A stretch of DNA of 64,000 nucleotides from Saccharopolyspora gloriosae (lineage in GTDB: Bacteria > Actinomycetota > Actinomycetes > Mycobacteriales > Pseudonocardiaceae), in assembly GCF_014203325.1 (NCBI RefSeq), contig NZ_JACHIV010000001.1:2915501-2979500 (forward strand), written 5' to 3'. Numbering within the stretch: position 1 is the first letter of the stretch; each line of letters starts with the position of its first letter. The position numbers and the translations under genes were made by a program. Shown here one piece after another: positions 16,391 through 24,922 of the stretch. Below the pieces are notes generated by a model that was given only the letters and a program-made list of their open reading frames with translations, was not told the origin of the DNA and made no database searches.

Positions 16391-17908
16391 ATGACGACCA
16401 CCCCCGACCCCGCAGTGGGGCGGCGCAGCGTGCTGCGCATGATGGCCGCTGCAGCCGCCGTGCCCGCGCTCGTGAGCACCGGCACCGCCGCGGTCGCCGC
16501 CGCCGCGCCGCGCGCCGGGACCCTCGCGGGCCACACCTTCGTGAGCCGCCCCGACCTGAACCCGCCGCAGGTGGAGATCAGCACCCCCGCCGCCGGCGTC
16601 GAACCCGGCTACGTGCTGCTCACCCCGGCCGGGGCCAACAAGCTCAACGCGGCGGCCCCCGCCCCGCGAGCCGACTTCCAGCCCGGCGCGCTGATCATGG
16701 ACGACCTCGGTCAGCCGGTGTGGTTCTCCCGGCCCGCCGAGGGCGTCATCGCCGACATGAAGGTCCAGCAGTACCAGGAGAAACCGGTGCTGACCTTCTG
16801 GGAGGGCGCGATCCACATCCCACCCGGCTTCGGAGAGGGCCGGTTCGTGGTGCTCGACGAGAACTACGAGCGCATCGCCGAGGTCAGCCCGGCCAACGGC
16901 CTGCAGGGCGACATGCACGAGTTCGTGATCACCCCGCGCGGCACCGCGCTGGTGATCGTCTACTCCGAGGTGCGCGCCGACACCACCCCCGTCGGCGGGG
17001 CGCCGGACTCGAAGGTCCTCGAAGGCGTCATCCAGGAGATCGACATCGCCACCGGCGACCTCGTGTTCGAGTGGCGCAGCCTGGAGCACGTGACGCTGGA
17101 CGAATCCTTCTACCCCGTGCCGAAGGACCCGGAGGAGTGGTTCGACTACATCCACCTCAACGCGGTCTGCGAGGACGGTGACGCGCTGCTCGTCTCGGCC
17201 CGCTGCACGCACGCCGTGTACCGGATCGACCGCGCCACCGGCGAGGTCAACTGGCGGCTCAACGGCAAGAAGAGCGACTTCGTGATGGGGACCGACGCGC
17301 CCTTCGCCTGGCAGCACGACTGCCGGCGGCAGGCCGACGGCGTCATCAGCCTGTTCGACAACGCCGCCGCCGCACCCGGCCGCGGGAAGTCCCGCGCGCT
17401 CACCCTCGCCGTGGACGAGACGGCGCGCACCGCGGAAGTGGTGCGCAGCAACGAGAGCCCCGAAGGGCTGCTCGCGCCGAACCAGGGCAACACGCAGGTC
17501 CTCGCCAACGGTCACCTCTTCGTCGGATGGGGCGGCGAGCCGTACTTCACCGAGTTCGACGAGAACGGGACCGCGCTGTTCCACGGCAAGTTCGTCGATT
17601 CCATCACCTCCTACCGCTCGTTCCGGTCGGCGTGGGTCGGCAGGCCGCTCGACGCGCCCGCCGTGGCCGGGCAGGCAGGCGACGGCGTGACCAGCGTGTA
17701 CGCCAGCTGGAACGGCGCGACCGAGGTCGCCGGCTGGCGGGTGCTGACCGGCCCGGACGAGGCGAACCTGACCCCGGTGCAGGACGCCGAGCGCGCCGGG
17801 TTCGAGACCAAGGTGGACGTCCCCGGCGGCGCCGCGTTCGTCGGCGTGCAGGCGCTCGACCGCGACGGCGCGGTGCTCGGCACCTCCCCCGCGGTCGCGG
17901 TCAGCTGA
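16391..17908 (+). CDS. Exported arylsulfotransferase (ASST)-family protein
   Basis: 505 residues with a Tat-type leader, RR at residues 11-12 in GRRSVLRMM, then a hydrophobic alanine-rich stretch and a probable cleavage site near residue 40. The mature part has repeated strand patterns of a beta-propeller and the segments DYIHLNAV, FAWQHDCR and GNTQVLANGHLFVGWGGEPY characteristic of the Arylsulfotran_2 group. ASST enzymes move sulfate between phenols without PAPS. Whether this one does is untested, and many members are uncharacterised. Its position after a PAPS operon suggests a related sulfation role outside the cytoplasm. Confidence 0.75.
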   Translation: MTTTPDPAVGRRSVLRMMAAAAAVPALVSTGTAAVAAAAPRAGTLAGHTFVSRPDLNPPQVEISTPAAGVEPGYVLLTPAGANKLNAAAPAPRADFQPGALIMDDLGQPVWFSRPAEGVIADMKVQQYQEKPVLTFWEGAIHIPPGFGEGRFVVLDENYERIAEVSPANGLQGDMHEFVITPRGTALVIVYSEVRADTTPVGGAPDSKVLEGVIQEIDIATGDLVFEWRSLEHVTLDESFYPVPKDPEEWFDYIHLNAVCEDGDALLVSARCTHAVYRIDRATGEVNWRLNGKKSDFVMGTDAPFAWQHDCRRQADGVISLFDNAAAAPGRGKSRALTLAVDETARTAEVVRSNESPEGLLAPNQGNTQVLANGHLFVGWGGEPYFTEFDENGTALFHGKFVDSITSYRSFRSAWVGRPLDAPAVAGQAGDGVTSVYASWNGATEVAGWRVLTGPDEANLTPVQDAERAGFETKVDVPGGAAFVGVQALDRDGAVLGTSPAVAVS

Positions 17909-17914
17909 CGCGGC

Positions 17915-17953
17915 GGTCCGCGACCCGGCCGGGGTGCGGCCGGGTCGCGGACC
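17915..17953 (+). terminator. Strong hairpin terminator after the ASST gene
   Basis: A perfect 16-base stem GGTCCGCGACCCGGCC / GGCCGGGTCGCGGACC with a 7-base loop begins seven bases after the stop codon. There is no T-run, as is common for actinobacterial terminators. Confidence 0.75.
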
Positions 17954-18084
17954 GGACGGCAGGCGGGAACGCGCCGACGACGCGGCTCATAAGGTGTGCG
18001 GGAGCCCGTCGACCCGCCCTACCGATCGTGAGCACGCGCATGCCCCATGCAGCCCCCGCGGGGACTCCCGCCTCCGAGGTCGTC

Positions 18085-19164
18085 ATGAACGACCGCCTCA
18101 CCGACCTCGTGTGCCTGCGCTGCGAACGGGCCTACCCGGTGGCCGACCACACCGCGGGCTGCCCGCGCTGCCTGGAGCAGGGCTTCCCGGCGAACCTGCG
18201 CTGCCGCTACGACGGCGACCCCGTCGGGCAACTCGCGCTGACCGGGGCGCGGACCCTCGGCGAAGGCGCCACGCCGCTGTTCCCGCTGCCCGCCGGGCTC
18301 GCCCCGGACGGCGTCGAGGTGTGGGTGAAGAACGAGTCCGCCAACCCCACCGGTTCGCACAAGGACCGCTTCAGCTGGGGAGCGGTGGGCCGTGCCGCCG
18401 CGGCCGGGTACGAGTCGGTGGTGGCGGCCTCCTCCGGCAACGCGGCCGTGTCGCTGGCCGCCTACGCCGCGGCCTACGGACTCGGCTGCGACCTCGCGGT
18501 CACCCGAGAGGTGCCCGCCGCGATCAGCGCTGCGGTGCGGGACACCGGCGCCCGGCTGCACGTGTTCGACAGCGCCGAGCAGCGCTGGGACTTCGTGCGC
18601 GACCACGGAGCCGACCCGGCGCGGCTGCCGGTGACGAACTACGCGCGCCCCGTCGTGGGCAGCAGCCCCTACGGCGTTGACGCGATGCGCCCCATCGGGT
18701 GGGAGATCGTCGACGAGCTGGGACGGGTCCCGGACCACGTGCTGCTGCCCACCGCACGCGGCGATCTCGCCTACGGGGCCTACCTCGGCCTGCGCGAGAG
18801 CGCGCGGCGCCACGACCGGCCCTGCCCGCGCATCCACCTGGTCGAACCGTTCCCGCGCCTGCGCGCGGTGCGCGCCGGGGCGGACGTGCGCAACTCCTTC
18901 GCGGGCGACGCCGCCGCGACCCCGTCCATCGGCGGCGACTCCACGACGCTGCAGGCGCTGCGGGTCCTGGAGGACACCGGGGGCGTCCCCGTCGTCGTCG
19001 ACACCGGCGTCGAGCAGGCCCGGATCGGCTTGGCCCGCAACGGCATCCTGCTCGAAGGCGCCAGCGCGATCGTGCTGCCCGCACTGCACTCGCTGCACGA
19101 GCACATCGCCCCCGGCGAGACCGCGGTCCTGCTCGCCACGGCTCATCCCTTCAAGGGCCTCTGA
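18085..19164 (+). CDS. Threonine synthase-like PLP-dependent enzyme
   Basis: 359 residues of the fold-type II PLP family. An N-terminal zinc-ribbon-like CLRCERAYPV...CPRC is followed by NESANPTGSHKDRFSWGA with the PLP lysine at residue 93. ASSGNAAVSLAAYAA, the phosphate-binding loop, comes next. This arrangement matches threonine synthase and relatives, but no homoserine pathway gene lies nearby. A cysteate synthase or other sulfur-linked role would be attractive given the neighbours and is only a guess. ATG 18085 with GAGG upstream is preferred over ATG 18040. Confidence 0.75.
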   Translation: MNDRLTDLVCLRCERAYPVADHTAGCPRCLEQGFPANLRCRYDGDPVGQLALTGARTLGEGATPLFPLPAGLAPDGVEVWVKNESANPTGSHKDRFSWGAVGRAAAAGYESVVAASSGNAAVSLAAYAAAYGLGCDLAVTREVPAAISAAVRDTGARLHVFDSAEQRWDFVRDHGADPARLPVTNYARPVVGSSPYGVDAMRPIGWEIVDELGRVPDHVLLPTARGDLAYGAYLGLRESARRHDRPCPRIHLVEPFPRLRAVRAGADVRNSFAGDAAATPSIGGDSTTLQALRVLEDTGGVPVVVDTGVEQARIGLARNGILLEGASAIVLPALHSLHEHIAPGETAVLLATAHPFKGL

Positions 19165-19175
19165 GAATCCTTCTT

Positions 19176-19372
19176 TGTTCTGGCCCGGGTAGGGGTCGGG
19201 TGGCGGAACCTCAGCTGCTTCCTCGCTGCGGGATCATTTTTCCAAGTGGCTCCGCCACGAGGAAAAAGGCTGTCCTAGCGAGGAAGCAGCTGAGAACCCG
19301 CGGGTGGTCTTCTTGCTCAAGCTGGTCGCTGCTCAGCGGCTTCGCCGCTGACAGAACAACGACCACGAACGC
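19176..19372 (+). repeat. Dispersed structured repeat, copy B (complete)
   Basis: Near-identical layout to copy A. Outer 17-base arms lie at 19210-19226 and 19278-19294, the inner GTGGC-TCC-GCCAC hairpin and GAGAACCCGC tail are kept, and the second TCAGCGGC-TTC-GCCGCTGA hairpin follows. The outer stem pair T6666-A6740 of copy A is C19215-G19289 here, a compensatory double change. Confidence 0.85.
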
Positions 19373-19403
19373 TGCTCACGTCGAAGGGCGAGAGCAAAGG
19401 CAG

Positions 19404-19503
19404 GTGGTCAGCGGCGTTTTCGTTGCGGGATCGATTGTTCGTGCGTGTTCGACGCGCAGCGAATTCGCTGTTCTCGCGCGGAGGCCGCCGAGAACCCGCC
19501 GTG
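19404..19503 (+). repeat. Dispersed structured repeat, copy F (diverged)
   Basis: Shares TTTTCGTTGCGGGATCGATT on the left and CCGAGAACCCGCC on the right. Stem pairing is partial. It lies directly behind copy B in the same orientation. Confidence 0.6.
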
Positions 19504-19527
19504 ATGCCGGTTGCGCGTGATCACACC

Positions 19528-20520
19528 TCACCGGGAACGGGTCGTGTACACGCCGTGGGGGTGCTGGTGGTAGCCCTTGGCTCCGACGGCGCGGGCGAGC
19601 GGGCTGCGGATGTCCTCGTCGGCGCGGACCAGGTCGAGCACGTGGCGGAAGTCGAACCGGGGGGTCCAGCCGAGGTCGGCGCGGGCGCGGTCGTTGACGT
19701 ACACCCGGTCCAGGCCGGGGAACATGCGCCAGCCGCGGCGGGCGAACTCCGCCACGTGGTCCGGGAACAGCCGCCGCACCACCGCGGGCGCGTCGGACCG
19801 CAGCTGAGCCAGGTCCTCCGGTGCGAACGGGGGAGTGGCGCTGACGATGTAGCGCCCGAACCCGAGCTGCGGCGCCCGCGCCAACGCGAGGCGGTGCGCG
19901 TCCACCGCGTCCTGCAGCTCGACGCGCCGGTACAGGAACTCGTTCACCTTCGTGTTGAGCCCGTCGTAGGCGGCGCGCACCTCGTCCCGGTCGTCGTCCT
20001 CCGGGAAGAACCGCGAGGTCCGCAGCACCACCACCGGCAACCCGAGCTCGTGGTGGAGCAGCTCGCAGACCTGCTCGGCGGCGATCTTGGTGACGCCGTA
20101 GATGTTGCGCGGCACCGGAACCACGTCCTCGGTGATCCAGGCGGCGGGTTCGTCCGCGGCGGGCGTCAGCGCACGGCCGAACGCGCTGGTGCTGCTGGTG
20201 AACACGAAGCTCCGCACCCCGGCCGCGGCCGATTCCTCCAGCAGCGCCAGGGTTCCGGAGACGTTGGTGTCCACGAACGCCTGCCGGTCGTGCGAGCTCA
20301 CGTGCGGCTTGTGCAGCGTCGCGGCGTGCAGCACGCCCGTCACGCCGTCCAGGCAGCGGCGCAGCACCTCCCGGTCGGTGATCGACCCGGTGGCGGTGGT
20401 GAACCGCGAGTCCAGGACGTCGAGCCCGACCGCGTCGCGGCCCTCCGCGCGGATGCTCCGGACCAGCGCCTCGCCGAGGTGCCCGGCGCTACCGGTGACC
20501 AAGATCTTCTCATCGTTCAC
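19528..20520 (-). CDS. NAD-dependent epimerase/dehydratase (extended SDR)
   Basis: 330 residues. The Rossmann motif VTGSAGHLGEALV is at the N-terminus, with VLHAATLHKP, the catalytic serine region VFTSSTSAFG and the active-site YxxxK as IYGVTKIAAE. These mark an extended short-chain dehydrogenase acting on a sugar nucleotide or similar substrate. Start is GTG 20520, since the nearby ATG is out of frame. It is a single gene convergent with the threonine synthase-like gene. Substrate unknown. Confidence 0.8.
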   Translation of the reverse strand: MNDEKILVTGSAGHLGEALVRSIRAEGRDAVGLDVLDSRFTTATGSITDREVLRRCLDGVTGVLHAATLHKPHVSSHDRQAFVDTNVSGTLALLEESAAAGVRSFVFTSSTSAFGRALTPAADEPAAWITEDVVPVPRNIYGVTKIAAEQVCELLHHELGLPVVVLRTSRFFPEDDDRDEVRAAYDGLNTKVNEFLYRRVELQDAVDAHRLALARAPQLGFGRYIVSATPPFAPEDLAQLRSDAPAVVRRLFPDHVAEFARRGWRMFPGLDRVYVNDRARADLGWTPRFDFRHVLDLVRADEDIRSPLARAVGAKGYHQHPHGVYTTRSR

Positions 20521-20574
20521 GGGCCACGACGCTAGTCGTCGTGCTCCGTCGGCGAAATCGAATTCGCCGCGCGC

Positions 20575-21000
20575 TCATTCGCGGACGATGACCACCGGGC
20601 ACTTGGCGTGCACCGCGCACCGCTGGCTCACCGAACCGAGCAGGGTGCGGTAGAAGCCGCCGTGCCCGCGGCTGCCGACCACCAGCAACTGGGCGCCCTC
20701 GGCGGCTTCCAGCAGTGCCTGCGCCGAATGCCCGTGCACGACCACGCGTTCCACTTCGGCGCCGCCGCCGGTCACCACTTCCACGGCGTCGTTCATGTTG
20801 CGCTGCGCGGCGGCCTGGAAGTCGTCCGGCGGCATCGGGCCGCCCTCCCAGCTGTAGAACGCCGGGTACTCCCAGGCGACGACGGCGCGCACGGTGGCGC
20901 CGGTGAGCTCGGCCTGCCGCAGCGCCCAGCGCAGCGCCGCGCGGGACGGTTCGGAACCGTCGACTCCCACGATGATCGCGTTCTCGGTCGTGCTGCCCAT
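20575..21000 (-). CDS. Universal stress protein (UspA family, ATP-binding type)
   Basis: 141-residue single Usp domain. It starts AIIVGVDGSEPSRAALRWAL and ends with GSRGHGGFYRTLLGSVSQRC then CPVVIVR, which keeps the G-x2-G-x9-G(S/T) nucleotide-binding pattern. ATG 20998-21000. Such proteins are induced by stress or hypoxia in actinomycetes. A GAF sensor kinase of the DevS type lies at the window start, but a regulatory link is speculation. Confidence 0.88.
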   Translation of the reverse strand: MGSTTENAIIVGVDGSEPSRAALRWALRQAELTGATVRAVVAWEYPAFYSWEGGPMPPDDFQAAAQRNMNDAVEVVTGGGAEVERVVVHGHSAQALLEAAEGAQLLVVGSRGHGGFYRTLLGSVSQRCAVHAKCPVVIVRE

Positions 21001-21363
21001 GCGCCACCTCGACTGGTGTGGTCCGCCGCGCTCGGCGGCGGAAGGACGGCTTCGCACTCCGGTGCCCCGGTTCCTCCAGTGTGCGATGAACGCCGCGCCG
21101 GCCGGAACCCCCGGTTCACCCGTCCGGCGGCGCAGCGCCGCGAGCCGGACGGTGCACGGCGAACGGAACGTGATCGAGCAGGAACGGAACTCTCCGTGTC
21201 CGAGGCTCCGATCAGGGGTCACTCGGCACGGTGGGGTGGCGCGTTTTTCCGCTCGATAAAGGGAAATCCGGCCGCTGATCCACACACGACCGGCGTCTTG
21301 CCGTGACGGGTGTGGCGGGGGTTACCTCATGGGGCACGTTTCACCGAGAGCAAGGGGGCGATC
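21001..21363. other. Divergent promoter region (Usp and subtilase)
   Basis: 363 bases between divergent genes. A TCCGCCG-CGCT-CGGCGG inverted repeat lies near 21020-21040. An A/T-richer patch around 21240-21275 with GATAAAGGG is the most promoter-like stretch for the subtilase. No DosR-type 20-base palindrome was recognised. No gene is supported. Confidence 0.4.
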
Positions 21364-22533
21364 ATGACGACAGCCGCGAACGGAACCACGGGGCGCTACC
21401 TGGTCCTGCTGGAGGACGACGCGACCGTGCTCGGCGCCCGGGAACTCACCCGGCTCGCCGGGATCCGCACCGCCAGCACCGCCGACGCGGCCGGAGCCGG
21501 GCCCGGCGAACTCTTCAGCGGCGCGGGAGGCGTCGTCCTGCACGAACTCGGCGTCGCCCTCATCGACGCCGCCGAGGACCAGATCGCCGCGCTGCAGAAC
21601 TCGGTGCGCGAACGCGGCACACCGCTGGTGGCCATCGAGGCCGAGCGCGAGGTGTTCGCCATCGGCTCACCGCAGCCACCGGCCGACGGCGAGGTCACCT
21701 GGGGCCTGCGGGCCGTCCGCGCCGACCGCAGCGCCCCCACCGGAGCCGGCATCCGGGTGGCCGTGCTCGACACCGGTTTCGACCAGGCGCACCCGGACTT
21801 CGCGGGCCGCGACATCGTCACCGCGTCCTTCGTGGACGGCCAGGACGTCCAGGACGGCCACGGCCACGGCACGCACTGCATCGGCACCGCGTGCGGACCG
21901 CGCAGCACCCAGGCCGGTCCGGGCTACGGCATCGCCTCCGAGGCCTCGATCTACGCGGGCAAGGTGCTCGGCGACGACGGTTCCGGCGGGGACAGCGGAA
22001 TCCTCTCCGGCATCCAGTGGGCCATCTCCAACGGCTGTTCGGTCGTGTCGATGTCACTGGGCGCGGCGACCCAGCCGGGCCAGCCGTTCTCGGACGCGTT
22101 CGAGCGGGTCGCGCAACGAGCGATCCAGCGCGGCACCCTGATCGTCGCCGCGGCCGGCAACGAGAGCCAGCGCTCCGCAGGCAGCATCGCGCCCGTGGGC
22201 CACCCGGCGAACTGCCCGTCGATCCTCGCCGTCGGGGCCGTCGACGAGCAAGGCGCCATCGCTGACTTCTCCTCCGGGACGGTCGACCAGATCGGGCAGG
22301 TCGACGTCGTCGGACCCGGCGTCGACGTGTACTCCAGCTGGCCGGGCCAGGAGCGCTACCGCAAGATCAGCGGCACCAGCATGGCGACCCCGCACGTCGC
22401 GGGTGTCGCCGCGCTGCTGGCGCAGCAGCACCCGGAGCGGGCCTGGGGCCTGTGGGCCCGGCTCGCGCAGAGCGCGCGGCGGCTCCCGCTCCCGTCGACC
22501 GACATCGGCGCGGGCCTCGTGCAGGCCCCTTGA
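21364..22533 (+). CDS. Subtilisin-like serine peptidase (S8), without a signal peptide
   Basis: 389 residues with the full catalytic triad: Asp136 in VAVLDTGFD, His171 in GHGHGTHC and Ser339 in SGTSMATPHVAG. The oxyanion Asn lies in VAAAGNES. The first 110 residues start GRYLVLLEDDATVLGARELT and look like an I9-type pro-region, not a secretion leader. No hydrophobic export segment is present at the N-terminus and there is no C-terminal anchor, so the enzyme may stay in the cytoplasm or leave by a non-classical route. ATG 21364 follows an AAGGGGG site. Confidence 0.88.
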   Translation: MTTAANGTTGRYLVLLEDDATVLGARELTRLAGIRTASTADAAGAGPGELFSGAGGVVLHELGVALIDAAEDQIAALQNSVRERGTPLVAIEAEREVFAIGSPQPPADGEVTWGLRAVRADRSAPTGAGIRVAVLDTGFDQAHPDFAGRDIVTASFVDGQDVQDGHGHGTHCIGTACGPRSTQAGPGYGIASEASIYAGKVLGDDGSGGDSGILSGIQWAISNGCSVVSMSLGAATQPGQPFSDAFERVAQRAIQRGTLIVAAAGNESQRSAGSIAPVGHPANCPSILAVGAVDEQGAIADFSSGTVDQIGQVDVVGPGVDVYSSWPGQERYRKISGTSMATPHVAGVAALLAQQHPERAWGLWARLAQSARRLPLPSTDIGAGLVQAP

Positions 22534-22567
22534 TCCGCTCCCCGCGCTGAGCGCGTGATCCGGTAGG

Positions 22568-22599
22568 TGCGGCGAGTGCGCTCCGGCGTGCTCGCCGCA
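22568..22599 (+). terminator. Hairpin terminator downstream of the subtilase gene
   Basis: TGCGGCGAG and CTCGCCGCA form a 9-base perfect stem around a 14-base loop, 34 bases after the stop. No T-run. Confidence 0.5.
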
Positions 22600-22741
22600 T
22601 CGTCGTGCTCACGGCGGCACGTGTGTCGTTCCCCCGATCCGGGTAATCCTCGCGCAGCCGGTCAGGTGCGCTGAACCGGTCAAGCACGATGGGGTGATCG
22701 CTGGCGACGGTCGCACGCGATCGCTCGGGGGGACGGCACAG

Positions 22742-23182
22742 ATGAGCACAGGCAACGCCACCGGGGGAGAAGGGGACCGGAACTCCGGACGACTCGGCAG
22801 AGGTGAACCGGGCCCGGCGCGGCGTCCGAGATCGACCGCGGCGGCGGTCGACGAGGCCGTCCGGGCTCGGGAGGAGATCGGCGGCGCGCTCGACGACGCG
22901 CAGCGCACCGGGGAGACCGCCATCCCGGGCGCCCGCGCCGAACCCGCCGTCGAGGCCGCGGACCTCTCCGCGCGGGACGCGCTGCTCGACGTCGCGGTCC
23001 GCGGCCACCGCCTCGCGCAGGTGCTCGACGGCCTCGCGCACCGCTACGCCACTCCGGGCACCGCCCGGCCCAACGACGCCCACGTGGCGCTGGACCAGGC
23101 CGCGGCGGCGGCCGAAGACCTGGGCAACTGCGCGAAAGCGGCCGCGGCCGCCATCGCGGAGCAGGCCGACCACCGCGACTGA
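22742..23182 (+). CDS. Hypothetical protein, alanine-rich and helical
   Basis: 146 residues, rich in Ala, Arg, Glu and Asp. A disordered first 35 residues is followed by heptad-like helices (DEAVRAREEIGGALDDAQRT and RDALLDVAVRGHRLAQVLDG). No membrane segment, cysteine motif or known domain is recognisable. ATG 22742 sits 6-8 bases after GGGGGACGG. Codon pattern is consistent with coding. Confidence 0.55.
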   Translation: MSTGNATGGEGDRNSGRLGRGEPGPARRPRSTAAAVDEAVRAREEIGGALDDAQRTGETAIPGARAEPAVEAADLSARDALLDVAVRGHRLAQVLDGLAHRYATPGTARPNDAHVALDQAAAAAEDLGNCAKAAAAAIAEQADHRD

Positions 23183-23257
23183 TCCGCCACGGCCCGCCGG
23201 TTCCTCGCGAGGAGGACGAGTCCCGCCGAAGAACCGGCCGAGGCCCGCTGGAGGCGT

Positions 23258-23590
23258 TCAGCTTCGCGACAGCGCGCGTTCCAGTTCGGCCTTGTTCATC
23301 TTCGAGCGGCCGTCGATCCCGGCCCGGCGCGCGTCCTGGTACAGCTGGGCCTTCGTCCGCCCGAGGGGACCGGTGCGGTTGCCGGAGCGCAGCCCGCCGC
23401 GGCGTTCCGGGGAGAGGTCGTGGACCGAGGTCCTGCTGCGCCGCTTCGCCTGGCCCTGCTGGGCCCGCTCCTTGTTCACGGTCCGGGCCGCGATCTCCTT
23501 CGCCCGGGCCTTGCTGCTGCCGTGCTGCTCGGCGTTGGACTTGATGTGCTCGTACTGCCGCTCCTGCTTGCGGTTCGCGCCTGCAGGCAT
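23258..23590 (-). CDS. Small basic DNA-associated protein with C-terminal Rho_N/SAP-like HEH motif
   Basis: 110 residues, very basic. The N-terminal part NRKQERQYEHIK...KEIAARTVNKERA matches small actinobacterial proteins often annotated as plasmid stabilisation proteins. The C-terminal 35 residues TKAQLYQDARRAGIDGRSKM... form a helix-extended loop-helix like the Rho N-terminal/SAP fold used to contact DNA or RNA. The same motif, with GRSKMN, ends the Ku protein at 37560-38498. Function unknown. A nucleoid or repair role is inferred. ATG 23588-23590. Confidence 0.75.
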   Translation of the reverse strand: MPAGANRKQERQYEHIKSNAEQHGSSKARAKEIAARTVNKERAQQGQAKRRSRTSVHDLSPERRGGLRSGNRTGPLGRTKAQLYQDARRAGIDGRSKMNKAELERALSRS

Positions 23591-23778
23591 GAGGCCTCCT
23601 CCGACGGGGTCGTTCCGGTTCCGCGTTACCCGGTTGCGGGCACCGGCACACTCGTTCGTCGTGATCCGGCGGGGTTCCGTTGCGCGATCGGTGGAATCGC
23701 GGCGCGCGGGCGGATCGGGAGCGGGCTCGCGGCGGTCGTTCGCGGCTACCCTGCACCGCTGGACGAAGGGGGAGCGTC

Positions 23779-24777
23779 ATGACCGCTCAGGACCGACGGG
23801 CGTTCCGCGAGCGCTTGCCGCTGCGCCGGATCAGGGCGCCGCGGTGGGCCGAGCAGGAGGGGACCTGGCGGCAGGCTCGTCCGGAGCTCATCGACGCCGC
23901 GCTGCGGCGAGCGCTGGAACGGCCGTCGGGCAACTGGTTCGTGCTCGCCGCGAGCCGGGAGATCACCGGTGACCGCCCGTTCGGGCGCACCGTGGCGGGC
24001 GTGGAACTGGTGGCGTGGCGGGACGGGCGCGGAACGCTCCACATCGGACCGGGAGCCTGCCCGCACCTGGGCGCGCCGTTGAGCGAGGCGCGGGTGCACC
24101 GGGGCCGGCTGGTGTGCCGCTGGCACGGGATGTGCCTGGGCGAGAACTCCCCGCGGTGGCCGACGCTGCCCGCGCATGACGACGGGGTGCTCGCCTGGGT
24201 GCGGCTCGACGCCGTCGGCGGTGAGCCGCCGCTGCCCGCACCGGTGCTGCCGACGCGCCCCGCGCCGGAGCGGAGCATCCACGCGGTGGCCACGGCGATC
24301 GGGCAGTGCGAGGCGCAGGACGTCGTGGCGAACCGGCTCGACCCGTGGCACGGCTCGTGGTTCCACCCGTACTCGTTCGCGAACCTCACCGTGCTGCGCA
24401 CGCCGGACCCGGATGCGGACGACGACTTCGAGGTGGCGGTGTCGTTCCGCCTGGCGCGGGGCATCGGGGTACCGGTGCGGGCCACGTTCAGCGTCCCGGA
24501 ACCGCGCACGATCGTGATGCGGATCGTGGCGGGGGAGGGCGTGGGCAGCGTCGTGGAGACTCACGCGACGCCGCTGGGCCGGAACTCGGCGGGGCGCCCG
24601 ACGACGGCGGTGGTCGAAGCGATCGCCGCGCACTCGGCACGACCCGGGTTCCGGGCGGCGCTCCCGGTCGCGGGCGCGGTCCGCCCGCTGATGCGGTGGG
24701 CGGCGCTGCGGTTGTGGCGCGACGACCTCGCCTACGCCGAGCGCCGCTACCGGCTGCGCACCCGCCCTCAGCCCTGA
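23779..24777 (+). CDS. Rieske [2Fe-2S] oxygenase-like protein beside carotenoid genes
   Basis: 332 residues. Rieske ligands are Cys94 and His96 (CPHLG) and Cys113 and His116 (CRWHG). Downstream is a C-terminal domain with NRLDPWHGSWFHPYSF, where D-x2-H-x4-H could be a mononuclear iron site as in ring-hydroxylating oxygenases. ATG 23779 follows GGGGGAG. It converges on the CrtU-like gene. A role in hydroxylating or desaturating a carotenoid end group is plausible from location, but the electron donor is not encoded here. Confidence 0.78.
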   Translation: MTAQDRRAFRERLPLRRIRAPRWAEQEGTWRQARPELIDAALRRALERPSGNWFVLAASREITGDRPFGRTVAGVELVAWRDGRGTLHIGPGACPHLGAPLSEARVHRGRLVCRWHGMCLGENSPRWPTLPAHDDGVLAWVRLDAVGGEPPLPAPVLPTRPAPERSIHAVATAIGQCEAQDVVANRLDPWHGSWFHPYSFANLTVLRTPDPDADDDFEVAVSFRLARGIGVPVRATFSVPEPRTIVMRIVAGEGVGSVVETHATPLGRNSAGRPTTAVVEAIAAHSARPGFRAALPVAGAVRPLMRWAALRLWRDDLAYAERRYRLRTRPQP

Positions 24778-24922
24778 TCCACGGCACGGCCCGAGCAGCG
24801 CCGGTGCGCGCCCGAATATGTTCCTGAATACTAGGGCTTCAGTGCGGAGTGAAATCAATGCTCTGAAAGCAAAGCCGACAACCGCTCGGACCAGGGAAGG
24901 GGCAACGTGGCGAACGGACCGC

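Larger units (their letters stand above)
19165..19527. other. Convergent intergenic region occupied by two repeat copies
   Basis: 363 bases between the threonine synthase-like stop and the convergent epimerase stop. Nearly all of it is copies B (19176-19372) and F (19404-19503) of the structured repeat. No gene. The hairpins could serve as terminators from both sides. Confidence 0.6.
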
